Assembly: GCF_900095735.1 (NCBI RefSeq)
Contig: NZ_FNLO01000007.1
Span: 204,509 to 268,508, forward strand
From: Chitinasiproducens palmae
GTDB taxonomy: Bacteria; Pseudomonadota; Gammaproteobacteria; Burkholderiales; Burkholderiaceae
Direction of reading: 5' to 3'
DNA length: 64,000 nucleotides
Shown in pieces: positions 49,303-58,210 of this stretch. The notes below the pieces were generated by a model. That model saw only the letters and a program-made list of their open reading frames with translations, had not been told where the DNA came from and made no database searches. The position numbers and the translations under genes were made by a program. Numbering within the stretch: position 1 is the first letter of the stretch; the number at the start of each line of letters is the position of its first letter.

Positions 49303-52300
49303 ATGTCATCTGGCGTCATTCGCATCCGCGGCGCGCGACAGCACAATCTGAAAAATCTGGATCTCGACCTGCAGACCGGTGAGTTGACGGTCGTCACCGG
49401 TCCGTCCGGCTCAGGCAAGTCCAGTCTGGTGTTCGACACGCTTTATGCGGAAGGGCAGCGCCGCTACGTCGAAACGTTCAGCGCCTATGCACGGCAGTTC
49501 CTCGACCGCATGGACCGGCCGCAGGTCGACCGCGTCGACGGCGTGCCGCCGGCGATCGCGATGGACCAGACCAACCCGGTGCGCAGCTCGCGCTCGACGG
49601 TCGGCACGATGGCCGAGCTCAACGACCATTTGAAACTGCTCTATGCGCGGGCCGCGCAACTGTTCGACCGCGAGACCGGCGCTTTGGTCAGGCAGGATAC
49701 CCCCGAGACCATCTACGCGACGCTGCTGTCCCGCACCGAGACGGCTGATCCGCGCATCGCGATCACTTTTCCGGTGGAGCTGCCGGGCACCGCCAGCCCC
49801 GCCGAGATCGAGCAATGGCTGTCCGCGAGCGGCTACACCCGGGTGCAGGCGGAGCGGACCGTGGCCGGGCCGGATGGCGAGCGCAAGGTACTCGATGTCG
49901 TCGCCGATCGTTTCCGGCTCCGCAACGTCGAGAAGACGCGCGCGCTGGAGGCGATCGAGTCCGGTCTGAAGCGCGGCAGCGGGCGGCTCGATGTCTACGT
50001 CCTGCCTGAAGCCGACGCCGCCGAGGGTGCCGCTGCTGCGGCGCCGACGATCTGGCGCTTTTCGACCGGCTTGCACGATCCCGACAGCGACCTGCGCTAT
50101 GCGCCGCCGCAGCCGGCCCTGTTTTCGTTCAATTCGGCGTATGGCGCATGTGAAGCCTGCCGCGGTTTCGGCCGGGTGATCGGCGTCGACCTCGGTCTGG
50201 TCGTTCCGGACGCGCGCAAGACGCTGCGGGACGGGGCGGTCAAGACGATGCAGACCCCCGCCTGGAAGGAAAACCACGACGATCTGCTGCGCTACGCGCG
50301 CGCCGACGGGATTCGCCTCGGCGTGCCCTGGAGCGAGCTGACGGACACGGAACGCGACTGGGTGATCGACGGCGCGCCGGACTACAAGCCGCGCGGGCAG
50401 AAGAAATGGTACGGTGTGCGGCGCTTCTTCGATTATCTCGAATCGAAGGCCTACAAGATGCACATCCGCGTGCTGCTGTCGAAGTACCGCAGCTATACCA
50501 CCTGCGGCACTTGCGGCGGCGCGCGGCTGAAGACCGAATCGCTGCAGTGGCGGCTCGGCAGCAAGGAGCAGGCGGACGCAGTGCTGCCGCCGGCCGCGCG
50601 CTTCATGCCCGAGGGCGTGACATGGTCGCGCGAGCTGTTGGAGTCGATGCCGGGCCTGACGCTGCACGACCTGATGCTGATGCCGATCGGCAAGCTGCGA
50701 CGCTTCTTCGAACTGCTCACGCTGCCAAGCGCGATGCTGGACGACGCGTTACGCCTGCTGCTGGTCGAGGTGCGCAACCGCATCGGCTATCTGTGCGACG
50801 TCGGACTGGACTACCTGACGCTGGACCGGCAAAGCCGTACCCTGTCGGGCGGCGAAGTGCAGCGCATCAACTTGACCACCGCGCTGGGCACGTCGCTGGT
50901 CAACACGCTGTTCGTGCTCGACGAGCCGAGTATCGGCCTGCACCCGCGCGATATCGACCGCATCGTGGGCGCGATGCATCGGCTGCGCGACGCGGGCAAT
51001 ACACTGGTCGTGGTCGAACACGATCCCGCCGTCATGCTGGCCGCCGACCGGGTGATCGACATCGGTCCGGGGCCGGGCGAACGCGGCGGCACCATCGTGT
51101 TCGACGGCGACACCGAGGCGCTGCGCCGCGCCGACACGTTGACCGGCGACTACCTGGCCGGGCGACGGCGCGTCGCGGACGCCGCGGACTGGCAATGTCG
51201 CGCGGTCGATGCGAACACACCCCGGCTGCGGCTGGTGGGTGCGGCCGAGCACAATCTGCGCGACCTCACCGTCGCTTTCCCGCTCGAGCGCCTGGTGTGT
51301 CTGACGGGTGTCTCGGGCTCGGGCAAGTCCACCTTGCTGCAAGACGTACTGTATCCCGCGCTGGCGCGCCATTTCGGCAAGGCCAGCGACACGCCAGGCG
51401 CGCATTCGGCGATCGAGGGCGTCGAGCGGCTGGACGACGTGGTCTTTGTCGATCAGTCGCCGATCGGCAAGACCGCTCGCTCCAATCCGGCAAGCTATGT
51501 CGGCGCATTCGACGAGATCCGGAAATTGTTCGCCAAGGCGCCGCTCGCGCAGCAGCGCGACTACGGTGCCGGCATGTTCAGCTTCAACTCCGGCGACGGA
51601 CGGTGTCCGACCTGTGGCGGCTCGGGCTTCGAGCATGTGGAGATGCAGTTCCTGAGCGATGTGTATCTGCGCTGTCCGGATTGCGATGGCCGGCGTTATC
51701 GCAGCGAACTGCTTGAAGTGCATATCTCGCGCGTCGATCCCGGCGGTGCCACTCGCGTGCTGAACGTCGCGGACGTGCTTGAACTCACGGTCAGCGAAGC
51801 CGTTGGCCTGTTTGCCGATGACGGCGAGGTCTGCCGCCGTTTGCAGCCGATCGTCGACGTCGGGCTCGAATATGTGAAACTGGGCCAGCCGGTGCCGACG
51901 CTGTCCGGTGGCGAAGCGCAACGGCTCAAGTTGGCTGGCTATCTGGCCGAGGCCGCGGAGTCCGGCCGGGGACGCGGCAAGGGCAAGGAAAGCAAGCAGC
52001 CGGTGCGCCTGTTCATGCTCGACGAGCCGACGACAGGCTTGCACTTCGACGATATCGCCAAGCTGATGCGCGCGTTCGGGCGCTTGCTCGAGCACGGTCA
52101 TTCCCTGTTCGTGATCGAACACAACCTGGATGTGATCCGCGCGGCCGACTGGGTCATCGATCTCGGGCCAGATGGCGGCGAGGGCGGTGGACAGCTGGTC
52201 TGCGAAGGCACGCCGGAAGAGGTCGCGGCCTGCGCCGGTTCGTACACCGGCATGGCGCTGGCGCAGTACGAACAATCGGTAGGCAGCGAGTCAGGCGGCT

Positions 52301-55300
52301 CCGGGGGCGGTACCACGCGCGCCGCGCCGCTGCGCGAAGGCGCGGCTCGTGACGCGAACCGGACGGCGCGCGGCCAGGCCGCGGACGAGGCCGCCGATCG
52401 GGGCGTTGATGGAGTGGCCGACCCGGCCACAGACCGGACGGGAAACGGCGCCGAGGAGGGCGTGCCGCTCCAGCATGTCGTGCGGGCGCGCCAGCGCGCG
52501 CGCTCGGAGGCGATCCAGATCGTCAACGCGCGCGAGCACAATCTGAAGTCGGTGGATGTCGAGATTCCGCACGGCAAGTTCAACGTGATCACTGGCGTGT
52601 CTGGCTCGGGCAAATCGACGCTGGCCTTCGACATCCTGTTCCACGAGGGGCAGCGGCGTTATCTCGAATCGCTGAACGCCTACGCCCGGTCGATCGTCCA
52701 GCCTGCGGGCCGACCGGAAGTCGACGCGGTGTTCGGCATTCCGCCGACGGTGGCGATCGAGCAGCGTCTGTCGCGCGGCGGACGCAAGAGCACGGTGGCG
52801 ACGGCGACCGAAGTGTGGCACTTCCTGCGGCTGCTGTACGTGAAGTTGGGCGTGCAGCACTGCGTACACGATGGCGCCCCGGTGACCTCGCAGAGCGTGG
52901 ACGCGATCGTCGCACGGGTGATGCGCGACTACCGGGGGCAGCATGTGGGCATGCTCGCGCCGCTGGTCGTCAACCGCAAGGGCATCTACACCGACCTCGC
53001 GAAATGGGCGAAGGCGCGCGGGGCAACGCACCTGCGCGTGGACGGGGAATTCCGCAGCGTCGATCCGTGGCCCAAGCTGGACCGCTTCAAGGAACACACG
53101 ATCGAGCTGCCGGTAGCGGACCTGGTCATCGAACCGGAGAACGAGGCGCTGGTGCGGCAGAAGCTAGCCGAAGCGCTCGAGTCGGGCCGCGGCATGATGC
53201 ATTTGCTTGCGCCGCTCGACGGTCTGGATATCGCGATGGCCGCTGGCAAGCCGACCGCGCGCATCGGCGGCGTCACCGTGTTCTCGACGCAGCGCGCCTG
53301 CCCGGTATGCGGCACCAGTTACCCGGAACTCGACCCGAGGCTCTTCTCGTACAACAGCAAGCACGGCTGGTGCGGCAGCTGCGTCGGGACCGGCATCGCG
53401 CTGACGCGCGCGCAGCGCGACGCCTTCGACGACACCTTGCTGGCCGAGGACAATCGCGGCCGCGAGCAGTCGCTGCCGTCGGAGCAGCAGGAGCCTGAAG
53501 ACCTCGTCGACACGCCGTGTCCGGATTGTCACGGCGCTCGTCTGAACCCGGTCGCGCTGGCGGTGCGCTTCGACGAGCGGGCGATCGCAGACGTCGGCCG
53601 TCTCACGGTCAACGAGGCACGGGCGTGGGTCGACGGCGTGGTGCTCGATGGGCGCGAAGCGTTGATCGCGCGCGACCTGCTCGCCGAGATTCGCAGCCGC
53701 CTCGAATTCATGGAAGAGGTCGGCCTCGGCTACCTGACACTGGAGCGTGCGGCGCCCAGCCTGTCGGGCGGCGAGGCGCAGCGCATCCGTCTGGCCGCGC
53801 AGCTCGGCAGCAACCTGCAAGGCGTGTGCTACGTGCTGGACGAGCCGACCATCGGTCTGCATCCGCGCGACAATCGCATCCTGCTCGATGCGCTGCGTTC
53901 GCTGAACGACAAGGGCAACACGCTGGTGGTCGTCGAGCACGACGAGGACACGATACGGCGTGCCGATCACATCATCGATATCGGTGCCGGCGCGGGCAAG
54001 CGCGGTGGCCGCCTCGTCGCGCAGGGCACCGTGTCGGACCTGACCGCCGCCGCTGACTCGTTGACGGGCCGTTTCCTGGCGCACCCGCTGGTGCATCCGC
54101 TGCAGCCCCGCCGGACCGTCCGTCTGGCGGGCGCGGACGGTGAGGCTGCCGTGCCGGCGCAGTGGCTGACCGTGCATGATGCGACGTTGCACAATCTCGA
54201 CCACGTGACGGCACGGATTCCGCTCGGGCGGCTTGTCGCCATCACCGGTGTCAGCGGCTCGGGCAAGTCGACGCTGGCGCGCGACGTCCTGATGACCAAT
54301 CTGCTCGACGTGGTGGGACGATCGGTATTGTCGTCGCCAGCCGCGCGTCGTGCCCGGCAGGCGGCGCAGGCCGCCGACTCCGCCGATCGCGAGGCCGATC
54401 AACGCGCGCGTCGCAACAGCGTACTCGCGCGCGAGACGCCGCGCACCGCCGTCTCGTTCACGCCGGTCTGGAAGGGTTGTGCGTCGATGGACGGGTGGGG
54501 CGCCATCGACCGCGTGCTGGAGGTCGACCAGACACCGATCGGCAAGACGCCGCGCTCCTGTCCGGCCACCTACATCGGCGTGTGGGACACGATACGCAAG
54601 CTGTTCGCGGACACGCTGGAGTCGCGGGCTCGCGGATACACCGCGTCGCGCTTCTCGTTCAACACGGGGCAAGGGCGCTGTCCCGCGTGCGAGGGGCAGG
54701 GCGTGCGCACCATCGGCATGAGCTTCCTGCCCGACGTCAAGGTGCCGTGCGACGTGTGCCATGGCCAGCGCTTCAATCCCGAAACGCTGGCCGTTACTTG
54801 GCGCGGTCGCAATATCGGCGACGTGCTGACGATGGAGGTCGACGAGGCCGTCGAGTTCTTTGCGTCGATGAGTGCGATTGCGCATCCGTTGCAACTGATG
54901 AAGGACGTGGGCCTGGGCTACCTGACCTTGGGTCAGCCTTCGCCGACGTTGTCGGGCGGCGAGGCGCAGCGCATCAAGCTGGTTACGGAGCTGTCCAAGG
55001 TACGGGACGACGTCACGCGGCGCGGGCAGAAGGCGCCGCACACCCTGTACGTGCTCGACGAGCCGACGGTCGGCCTGCACATGGCCGACGTCGCGAGGTT
55101 GATTGAGGTGCTGCATCGTTTGACCGATGGCGGGCACAGCGTGCTGGTGATCGAGCACGACCTCGACGTGGTGGCCGAAGCGGACTGGGTGATCGACCTG
55201 GGACCGGAAGGCGGCACCGGCGGCGGGCGCATCGTCGCGGCTGGCGAGCCCGAGCATCTGGTCGCCACGCCCGCGAGCCATACGGGCGTGGCGCTACGGC

Positions 55301-55485
55301 CCGTGCTGGACCGCTCGTCCGCTGCGCACGGAAGCGGCAGCGGCTCGGAAGCTGGCGACGCGACGAACGACGTGCGGGCCGGATGGGTCGGCAGACGCGC
55401 GGGGGGCGGCACGGTCGCATCTCGCAAGCGCGTCGCGCCGACCTCGCAGGAGGAGGACGGGGCCACCGAGGAAAGCGGGCGATGA
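49303..55485 (+). CDS. uvrA: Double-length UvrA (two fused UvrA units)
   Basis: 2060 residues, about twice the usual 940. Four ATPase sites are seen. Walker A lies at about 33-41 (GPSGSGKSS), 669, 1097 and 1648 (GVSGSGKST). Four LSGGE signatures lie near 515, 866, 1486 and 1882, each followed by a DEPS/T-x-GLH Walker B. Zinc-finger cysteine pairs are present in both halves (CPTCGGSGFEHVE, CPACEGQGVRT). A low-complexity Asp/Arg/Ala-rich joint at about 1000-1060 links the halves. UvrA finds bulky DNA lesions as a dimer; here one chain could supply both subunits. Such tandem UvrA proteins occur in several beta- and gamma-proteobacteria, usually besides a normal UvrA, so this is probably an accessory copy. 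Start at ATG 49303. Confidence 0.92.
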   Translation: MSSGVIRIRGARQHNLKNLDLDLQTGELTVVTGPSGSGKSSLVFDTLYAEGQRRYVETFSAYARQFLDRMDRPQVDRVDGVPPAIAMDQTNPVRSSRSTVGTMAELNDHLKLLYARAAQLFDRETGALVRQDTPETIYATLLSRTETADPRIAITFPVELPGTASPAEIEQWLSASGYTRVQAERTVAGPDGERKVLDVVADRFRLRNVEKTRALEAIESGLKRGSGRLDVYVLPEADAAEGAAAAAPTIWRFSTGLHDPDSDLRYAPPQPALFSFNSAYGACEACRGFGRVIGVDLGLVVPDARKTLRDGAVKTMQTPAWKENHDDLLRYARADGIRLGVPWSELTDTERDWVIDGAPDYKPRGQKKWYGVRRFFDYLESKAYKMHIRVLLSKYRSYTTCGTCGGARLKTESLQWRLGSKEQADAVLPPAARFMPEGVTWSRELLESMPGLTLHDLMLMPIGKLRRFFELLTLPSAMLDDALRLLLVEVRNRIGYLCDVGLDYLTLDRQSRTLSGGEVQRINLTTALGTSLVNTLFVLDEPSIGLHPRDIDRIVGAMHRLRDAGNTLVVVEHDPAVMLAADRVIDIGPGPGERGGTIVFDGDTEALRRADTLTGDYLAGRRRVADAADWQCRAVDANTPRLRLVGAAEHNLRDLTVAFPLERLVCLTGVSGSGKSTLLQDVLYPALARHFGKASDTPGAHSAIEGVERLDDVVFVDQSPIGKTARSNPASYVGAFDEIRKLFAKAPLAQQRDYGAGMFSFNSGDGRCPTCGGSGFEHVEMQFLSDVYLRCPDCDGRRYRSELLEVHISRVDPGGATRVLNVADVLELTVSEAVGLFADDGEVCRRLQPIVDVGLEYVKLGQPVPTLSGGEAQRLKLAGYLAEAAESGRGRGKGKESKQPVRLFMLDEPTTGLHFDDIAKLMRAFGRLLEHGHSLFVIEHNLDVIRAADWVIDLGPDGGEGGGQLVCEGTPEEVAACAGSYTGMALAQYEQSVGSESGGSGGGTTRAAPLREGAARDANRTARGQAADEAADRGVDGVADPATDRTGNGAEEGVPLQHVVRARQRARSEAIQIVNAREHNLKSVDVEIPHGKFNVITGVSGSGKSTLAFDILFHEGQRRYLESLNAYARSIVQPAGRPEVDAVFGIPPTVAIEQRLSRGGRKSTVATATEVWHFLRLLYVKLGVQHCVHDGAPVTSQSVDAIVARVMRDYRGQHVGMLAPLVVNRKGIYTDLAKWAKARGATHLRVDGEFRSVDPWPKLDRFKEHTIELPVADLVIEPENEALVRQKLAEALESGRGMMHLLAPLDGLDIAMAAGKPTARIGGVTVFSTQRACPVCGTSYPELDPRLFSYNSKHGWCGSCVGTGIALTRAQRDAFDDTLLAEDNRGREQSLPSEQQEPEDLVDTPCPDCHGARLNPVALAVRFDERAIADVGRLTVNEARAWVDGVVLDGREALIARDLLAEIRSRLEFMEEVGLGYLTLERAAPSLSGGEAQRIRLAAQLGSNLQGVCYVLDEPTIGLHPRDNRILLDALRSLNDKGNTLVVVEHDEDTIRRADHIIDIGAGAGKRGGRLVAQGTVSDLTAAADSLTGRFLAHPLVHPLQPRRTVRLAGADGEAAVPAQWLTVHDATLHNLDHVTARIPLGRLVAITGVSGSGKSTLARDVLMTNLLDVVGRSVLSSPAARRARQAAQAADSADREADQRARRNSVLARETPRTAVSFTPVWKGCASMDGWGAIDRVLEVDQTPIGKTPRSCPATYIGVWDTIRKLFADTLESRARGYTASRFSFNTGQGRCPACEGQGVRTIGMSFLPDVKVPCDVCHGQRFNPETLAVTWRGRNIGDVLTMEVDEAVEFFASMSAIAHPLQLMKDVGLGYLTLGQPSPTLSGGEAQRIKLVTELSKVRDDVTRRGQKAPHTLYVLDEPTVGLHMADVARLIEVLHRLTDGGHSVLVIEHDLDVVAEADWVIDLGPEGGTGGGRIVAAGEPEHLVATPASHTGVALRPVLDRSSAAHGSGSGSEAGDATNDVRAGWVGRRAGGGTVASRKRVAPTSQEEDGATEESGR

Positions 55486-56045
55486 GCCGCAGGCGCTACG
55501 AAAAGGTGCCGTTCCCCGTCGCGAACGTCCGCCGCTACCTGGAGCCCGGTCCCATCGTGTTGCTCACCTCCCGCCATGCGGGCCAGGACAATGTGATGAC
55601 GATGGGCTGGCACCTCGTGATGGAGTTCTCCCCGTCGCTGCTGGGCTGCGTCATCGCGCGCGGCAACCACAGTCACGAGATGATCGCGCGCAGTGGTCAA
55701 TGCGTGATCAACCTGCCGACCCGCGACATCGTCGATGAGGTGGTCGGGATCGGCAATTGTTCGGGCGCGTCGGTCGACAAGTTCGAACGCTTCGGCCTGA
55801 CGCGTCGTGCGGCTTCCAAGGTGGCAGCGCCGTTGCTTGACGATTGCGTCGCCAGTTTCGAGTGCCGCATTGCCGACCGCGCATTGATCGACCGCTACGA
55901 CTTCTTCATGCTTGAAGTGGTGGCGGCGCATGCCGCCGTATCGCCGGCACACCCGGCGACGCTGCATTACACCGGCGACGGCGTGTTCATGGTGGCGGGC
56001 AAGGTCATCAGCCGGCGCAGCCATTTCCGTCCGGAGATGCTGTAG
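55482..56045 (+). CDS. Flavin reductase-like FMN-binding protein
   Basis: 187 residues; the start overlaps the uvrA stop by 4 bases (ATGA), so the two are coupled. The split-barrel flavin reductase domain shows GPIVLLTSRHAGQDNVMTMGW, LLGCVIARGNHSHEMI, CVINLPTRDIVDEV and FECRIADRAL. The family binds FMN and reduces flavin or acts as a flavoprotein oxidoreductase. Its partner is unknown and the link to DNA repair is unexplained. Confidence 0.88.
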   Translation: MSRRRYEKVPFPVANVRRYLEPGPIVLLTSRHAGQDNVMTMGWHLVMEFSPSLLGCVIARGNHSHEMIARSGQCVINLPTRDIVDEVVGIGNCSGASVDKFERFGLTRRAASKVAAPLLDDCVASFECRIADRALIDRYDFFMLEVVAAHAAVSPAHPATLHYTGDGVFMVAGKVISRRSHFRPEML

Positions 56046-56088
56046 GCCGGCCAGCGTCGGGCGCGGCCGCGCGGCGGTTTTCCGCAGT

Positions 56089-56144
56089 CAATGCGCTGCG
56101 TCCAATGCGCTGCGTCCAATGCGCTGGGTCTAATGCGCTGGGTC
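56089..56144. repeat. 14-nt tandem repeat, 4 copies
   Basis: Four units of YAATGCGCTGSGTC, in two pairs that differ by one base, between the flavin reductase-like gene and the Hsp20 promoter. Confidence 0.95.
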
Positions 56145-56230
56145 CAAGGCGCGCTAAAGCGCGCGCCGACCGGCACGCGGCGACAGCCTGCCGCGCAGTG
56201 CAGATCCTCGAAAAAATATGCATCGCCGCT

Positions 56231-56258
56231 CTTGAAACGGACGGCTTGGCGCCTATCT
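56231..56258 (+). promoter_or_regulatory. Heat-shock (sigma-32 type) promoter of hsp20
   Basis: CTTGAA at 56231-56236, a 14-base spacer, and GCCTATCT at 56251-56258, close to the consensus CTTGAA-N13-15-CCCCATNT. Transcription would start near 56264-56268, leaving a leader of about 60 nt before hsp20. Confidence 0.75.
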
Positions 56259-56264
56259 CGGTAT

Positions 56265-56325
56265 CAGCAGGTGCTCAACGGAGGAGGCCTGCCAACCTTA
56301 TCGCTTGTTTTTCGAGGATACGATC
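56265..56325 (+). promoter_or_regulatory. Candidate RNA thermometer in the hsp20 leader
   Basis: The leader can fold twice. A first stem is GCAGG/CCTGC (56267-56271 with 56288-56292). A second hairpin ends at the start codon: ATCG (56300-56303) pairs with CGAT (56321-56324), and CTTG (56304-56307) with CGAG (56313-56316) across a T5 loop. The second hairpin covers part of the GAGGA ribosome binding site. This resembles ROSE/fourU elements of small heat-shock genes; not proven. Confidence 0.45.
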
Positions 56326-56766
56326 ATGCGTACTTTTGATTTCAGCCCGCTCTACCGTTCGGCCATCGGCTTCGACCGTCTGGCTCGTCTGCTCGACGAC
56401 GCACAGCCCAGCTATCCGCCGTACAACATCGAACTCGTCGAAGAAAACCAGTATCGGATCACCATGGCCGTTGCCGGCTTCGATCGTTCGGAACTGGAAA
56501 TCGAGACCGAGCGCGACACCTTGAAGATCGTCGGACGCCGCAAGAAGGATGACGCGAACACGACCTTCCTGCATCGCGGCATCGCCGAGCGCGACTTCGA
56601 ACACCGCTTCCAACTGGCCGATCATCTCAAGGTGGTGTCGGCGCAACTCGAAAACGGGCTGCTCAGCATTTCGCTGGTGCGTGAGGTGCCCGAAGCGCTC
56701 AAGCCGCGCAAGATCGAGATCGGCGGCGACAATGTTCGCCTGCTGGAAGGTGTCACTGCCGCTTGA
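56326..56766 (+). CDS. Small heat-shock protein Hsp20 (IbpA family)
   Basis: 146 residues from ATG 56326 (MRTFDFSPLYRSAIGFDRL), the typical IbpA-like N-terminus. The alpha-crystallin domain spans about 35-125 (YNIELVEENQYRITMAVAGF, ETERDTLKIVGRRK, AERDFEHRFQLADHLKV, LENGLLSISLVREVPE). It is a cytoplasmic holdase that keeps heat-damaged proteins soluble. A heat-shock promoter and a foldable leader stand upstream. The gene ends 248 bases before the converging copB. Confidence 0.95.
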   Translation: MRTFDFSPLYRSAIGFDRLARLLDDAQPSYPPYNIELVEENQYRITMAVAGFDRSELEIETERDTLKIVGRRKKDDANTTFLHRGIAERDFEHRFQLADHLKVVSAQLENGLLSISLVREVPEALKPRKIEIGGDNVRLLEGVTAA

Positions 56767-56880
56767 TTGTCCGAGCAGTTGAGCACTGCCGGCGGCGCAT
56801 GCCGCCGCGGCGTCGGCTGACCTGACCGTACGAGTCGGGTCGGCTGCGCTGCCTCAGTTCAGTGTGCTTGGCGTCGTCAT

Positions 56881-56913
56881 CGCCCCTCTCAGCGTTCGTC
56901 GCTGCGAGGGGCG
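56881..56913. terminator. Hairpin between converging hsp20 and copB
   Basis: CGCCCCTC plus AGCG pair with CGCT plus GAGGGGCG across a TTCGT loop (56881-56913). Only a weak T-rich tail follows (TGTGCTTTC), so it is a probable, not perfect, terminator. Confidence 0.5.
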
Positions 56914-57013
56914 ATGTGCTTTCATCACTGGCGAAGCGCTCGGTGAGCCGGATGGTGCGCGCCTCGGTGGTATCGGCGCCGCGTCGCTGCCGTATCGACG
57001 CTGGCCGTACGGC

Positions 57014-58210
57014 TCAGAACCAGAAGCGCACCCCCACGACTAGGCGGGGATCGATGGCGCGCTCGCCGGCCTGCCGCGCCCACCGTGCCGTCTGTCCGAA
57101 ACGCGACACCATTTCGAAACCGATGTAAGGCGCGAAGCGTTTGTCGATGTCGTATCGGAGACGAACGGCGGCGGACAGATCCGATAGCCCCGCACCGCGC
57201 TCGCGCGCCGGATCGGCGCGGCCGTAGGCCATTGCTTCCAGGCGCGGCGTGAGGATCAATCGCTGTGTCAGACGCGCGTCGTGTTCGACCATCGCATGCA
57301 GCGCCGTCCGGCCAGCCGGACCCGCATACGCGGTGAGCTGCGTTTCGATCCAGTATGGTGCGGTGCCGGCAACGCCGACCGCCAGCCACTGGCGGTTCGG
57401 CCCGCTGCCGAAATCGTGCCGCACACCGAGTTCGGTGTTCCAGAACGCCGAGATCGCACGGGAATACAGCAGCTCGATCCGACCGTCACTGCCGTCACGG
57501 TTGGCTTCCCCTTCGCTGCGCAACACCAGCCGGTCGAGATCGCCGCCGATGTAGGCCTCGACATCCCAGGCGCCTTCGGGCCGGCGTCCCTGCACGTATT
57601 CGAGTCGGTCGGCGAGGAAACGGCTGCGTGGCGACATGTCGTGCATGTCCGCGCCGGGGAACTCGACGCCGGTCGACGGATCCGCGAATGCCGCCGGCGG
57701 CGCGTTGCCCGGCAGGATGCGATTGGCGGCCAACGCGGCGCGCATATCGCCGGCGCGCTGCGGATCGGCGGCTCCGACCGTCGATGCCGCGTCCTCGTCG
57801 GACTGCCCTTGTGCTATATCTGTGATGGGGGCGGTGGGTACGACGCCGCTCGCAGCGCCGTGATGCTCTGCGCCGCTCGCGTGGCTCATACGGGTCGGAT
57901 GCATCGCATGGGGTCCGTGGTTTTGGTGGTCCCCGCGGGCTTCATCGATCCGCGCACCGCGCGACTGCGCGTTGTCGCGATGGACGTGAGCAGCGCTCGT
58001 CGAGCGGCTTGGCGAATCGCCCGCGGACATCTCGGCGGGCACGGCCGAGTTGTTCGCCGGCGTCGCGGGCTTGGCATTGGCGTCTGACAGCGGGGCGCCG
58101 AGCATGCAGAGCAGCGCAACGATCGGTGAGAGCCAGCCGTTTGCGACCGGACGGTAACGTTGCGCGTCTCGCTGGGCTTGTCTGTTGCGAAGCGAAGGTT
58201 GGCGTTTCAT
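57014..58210 (-). CDS. copB: Copper resistance outer-membrane protein CopB
   Basis: 398 residues from ATG 58210, which overlaps the copA stop by four bases. A signal-like segment (VANGWLSPIVALLCMLGAPLSDANA) is followed by a His/Met-containing low-complexity region (about 75-150, HPTRMSHASGAEHHG). The CopB beta-barrel domain follows from about 195 (FADRLEYVQG-like region, EAYIGGDLDRLVLRSEGE, LGVRHDFGSGPNRQWLAVGVAG, IETQLTAYAGPAGRTALH), ending in VGVRFWF, the aromatic C-terminus typical of outer-membrane barrels. It works with CopA in copper sequestration or export at the outer membrane. Confidence 0.93.
   Translation of the reverse strand: MKRQPSLRNRQAQRDAQRYRPVANGWLSPIVALLCMLGAPLSDANAKPATPANNSAVPAEMSAGDSPSRSTSAAHVHRDNAQSRGARIDEARGDHQNHGPHAMHPTRMSHASGAEHHGAASGVVPTAPITDIAQGQSDEDAASTVGAADPQRAGDMRAALAANRILPGNAPPAAFADPSTGVEFPGADMHDMSPRSRFLADRLEYVQGRRPEGAWDVEAYIGGDLDRLVLRSEGEANRDGSDGRIELLYSRAISAFWNTELGVRHDFGSGPNRQWLAVGVAGTAPYWIETQLTAYAGPAGRTALHAMVEHDARLTQRLILTPRLEAMAYGRADPARERGAGLSDLSAAVRLRYDIDKRFAPYIGFEMVSRFGQTARWARQAGERAIDPRLVVGVRFWF

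Noticed and set aside
48819..49382. Possible proline/glutamine repeat protein over the 48842-49006 array
   Set aside because: All frames of the array are open and give simple PARP-, GWPG- or QPGQP-like repeats. There is no ribosome binding site or flanking domain.
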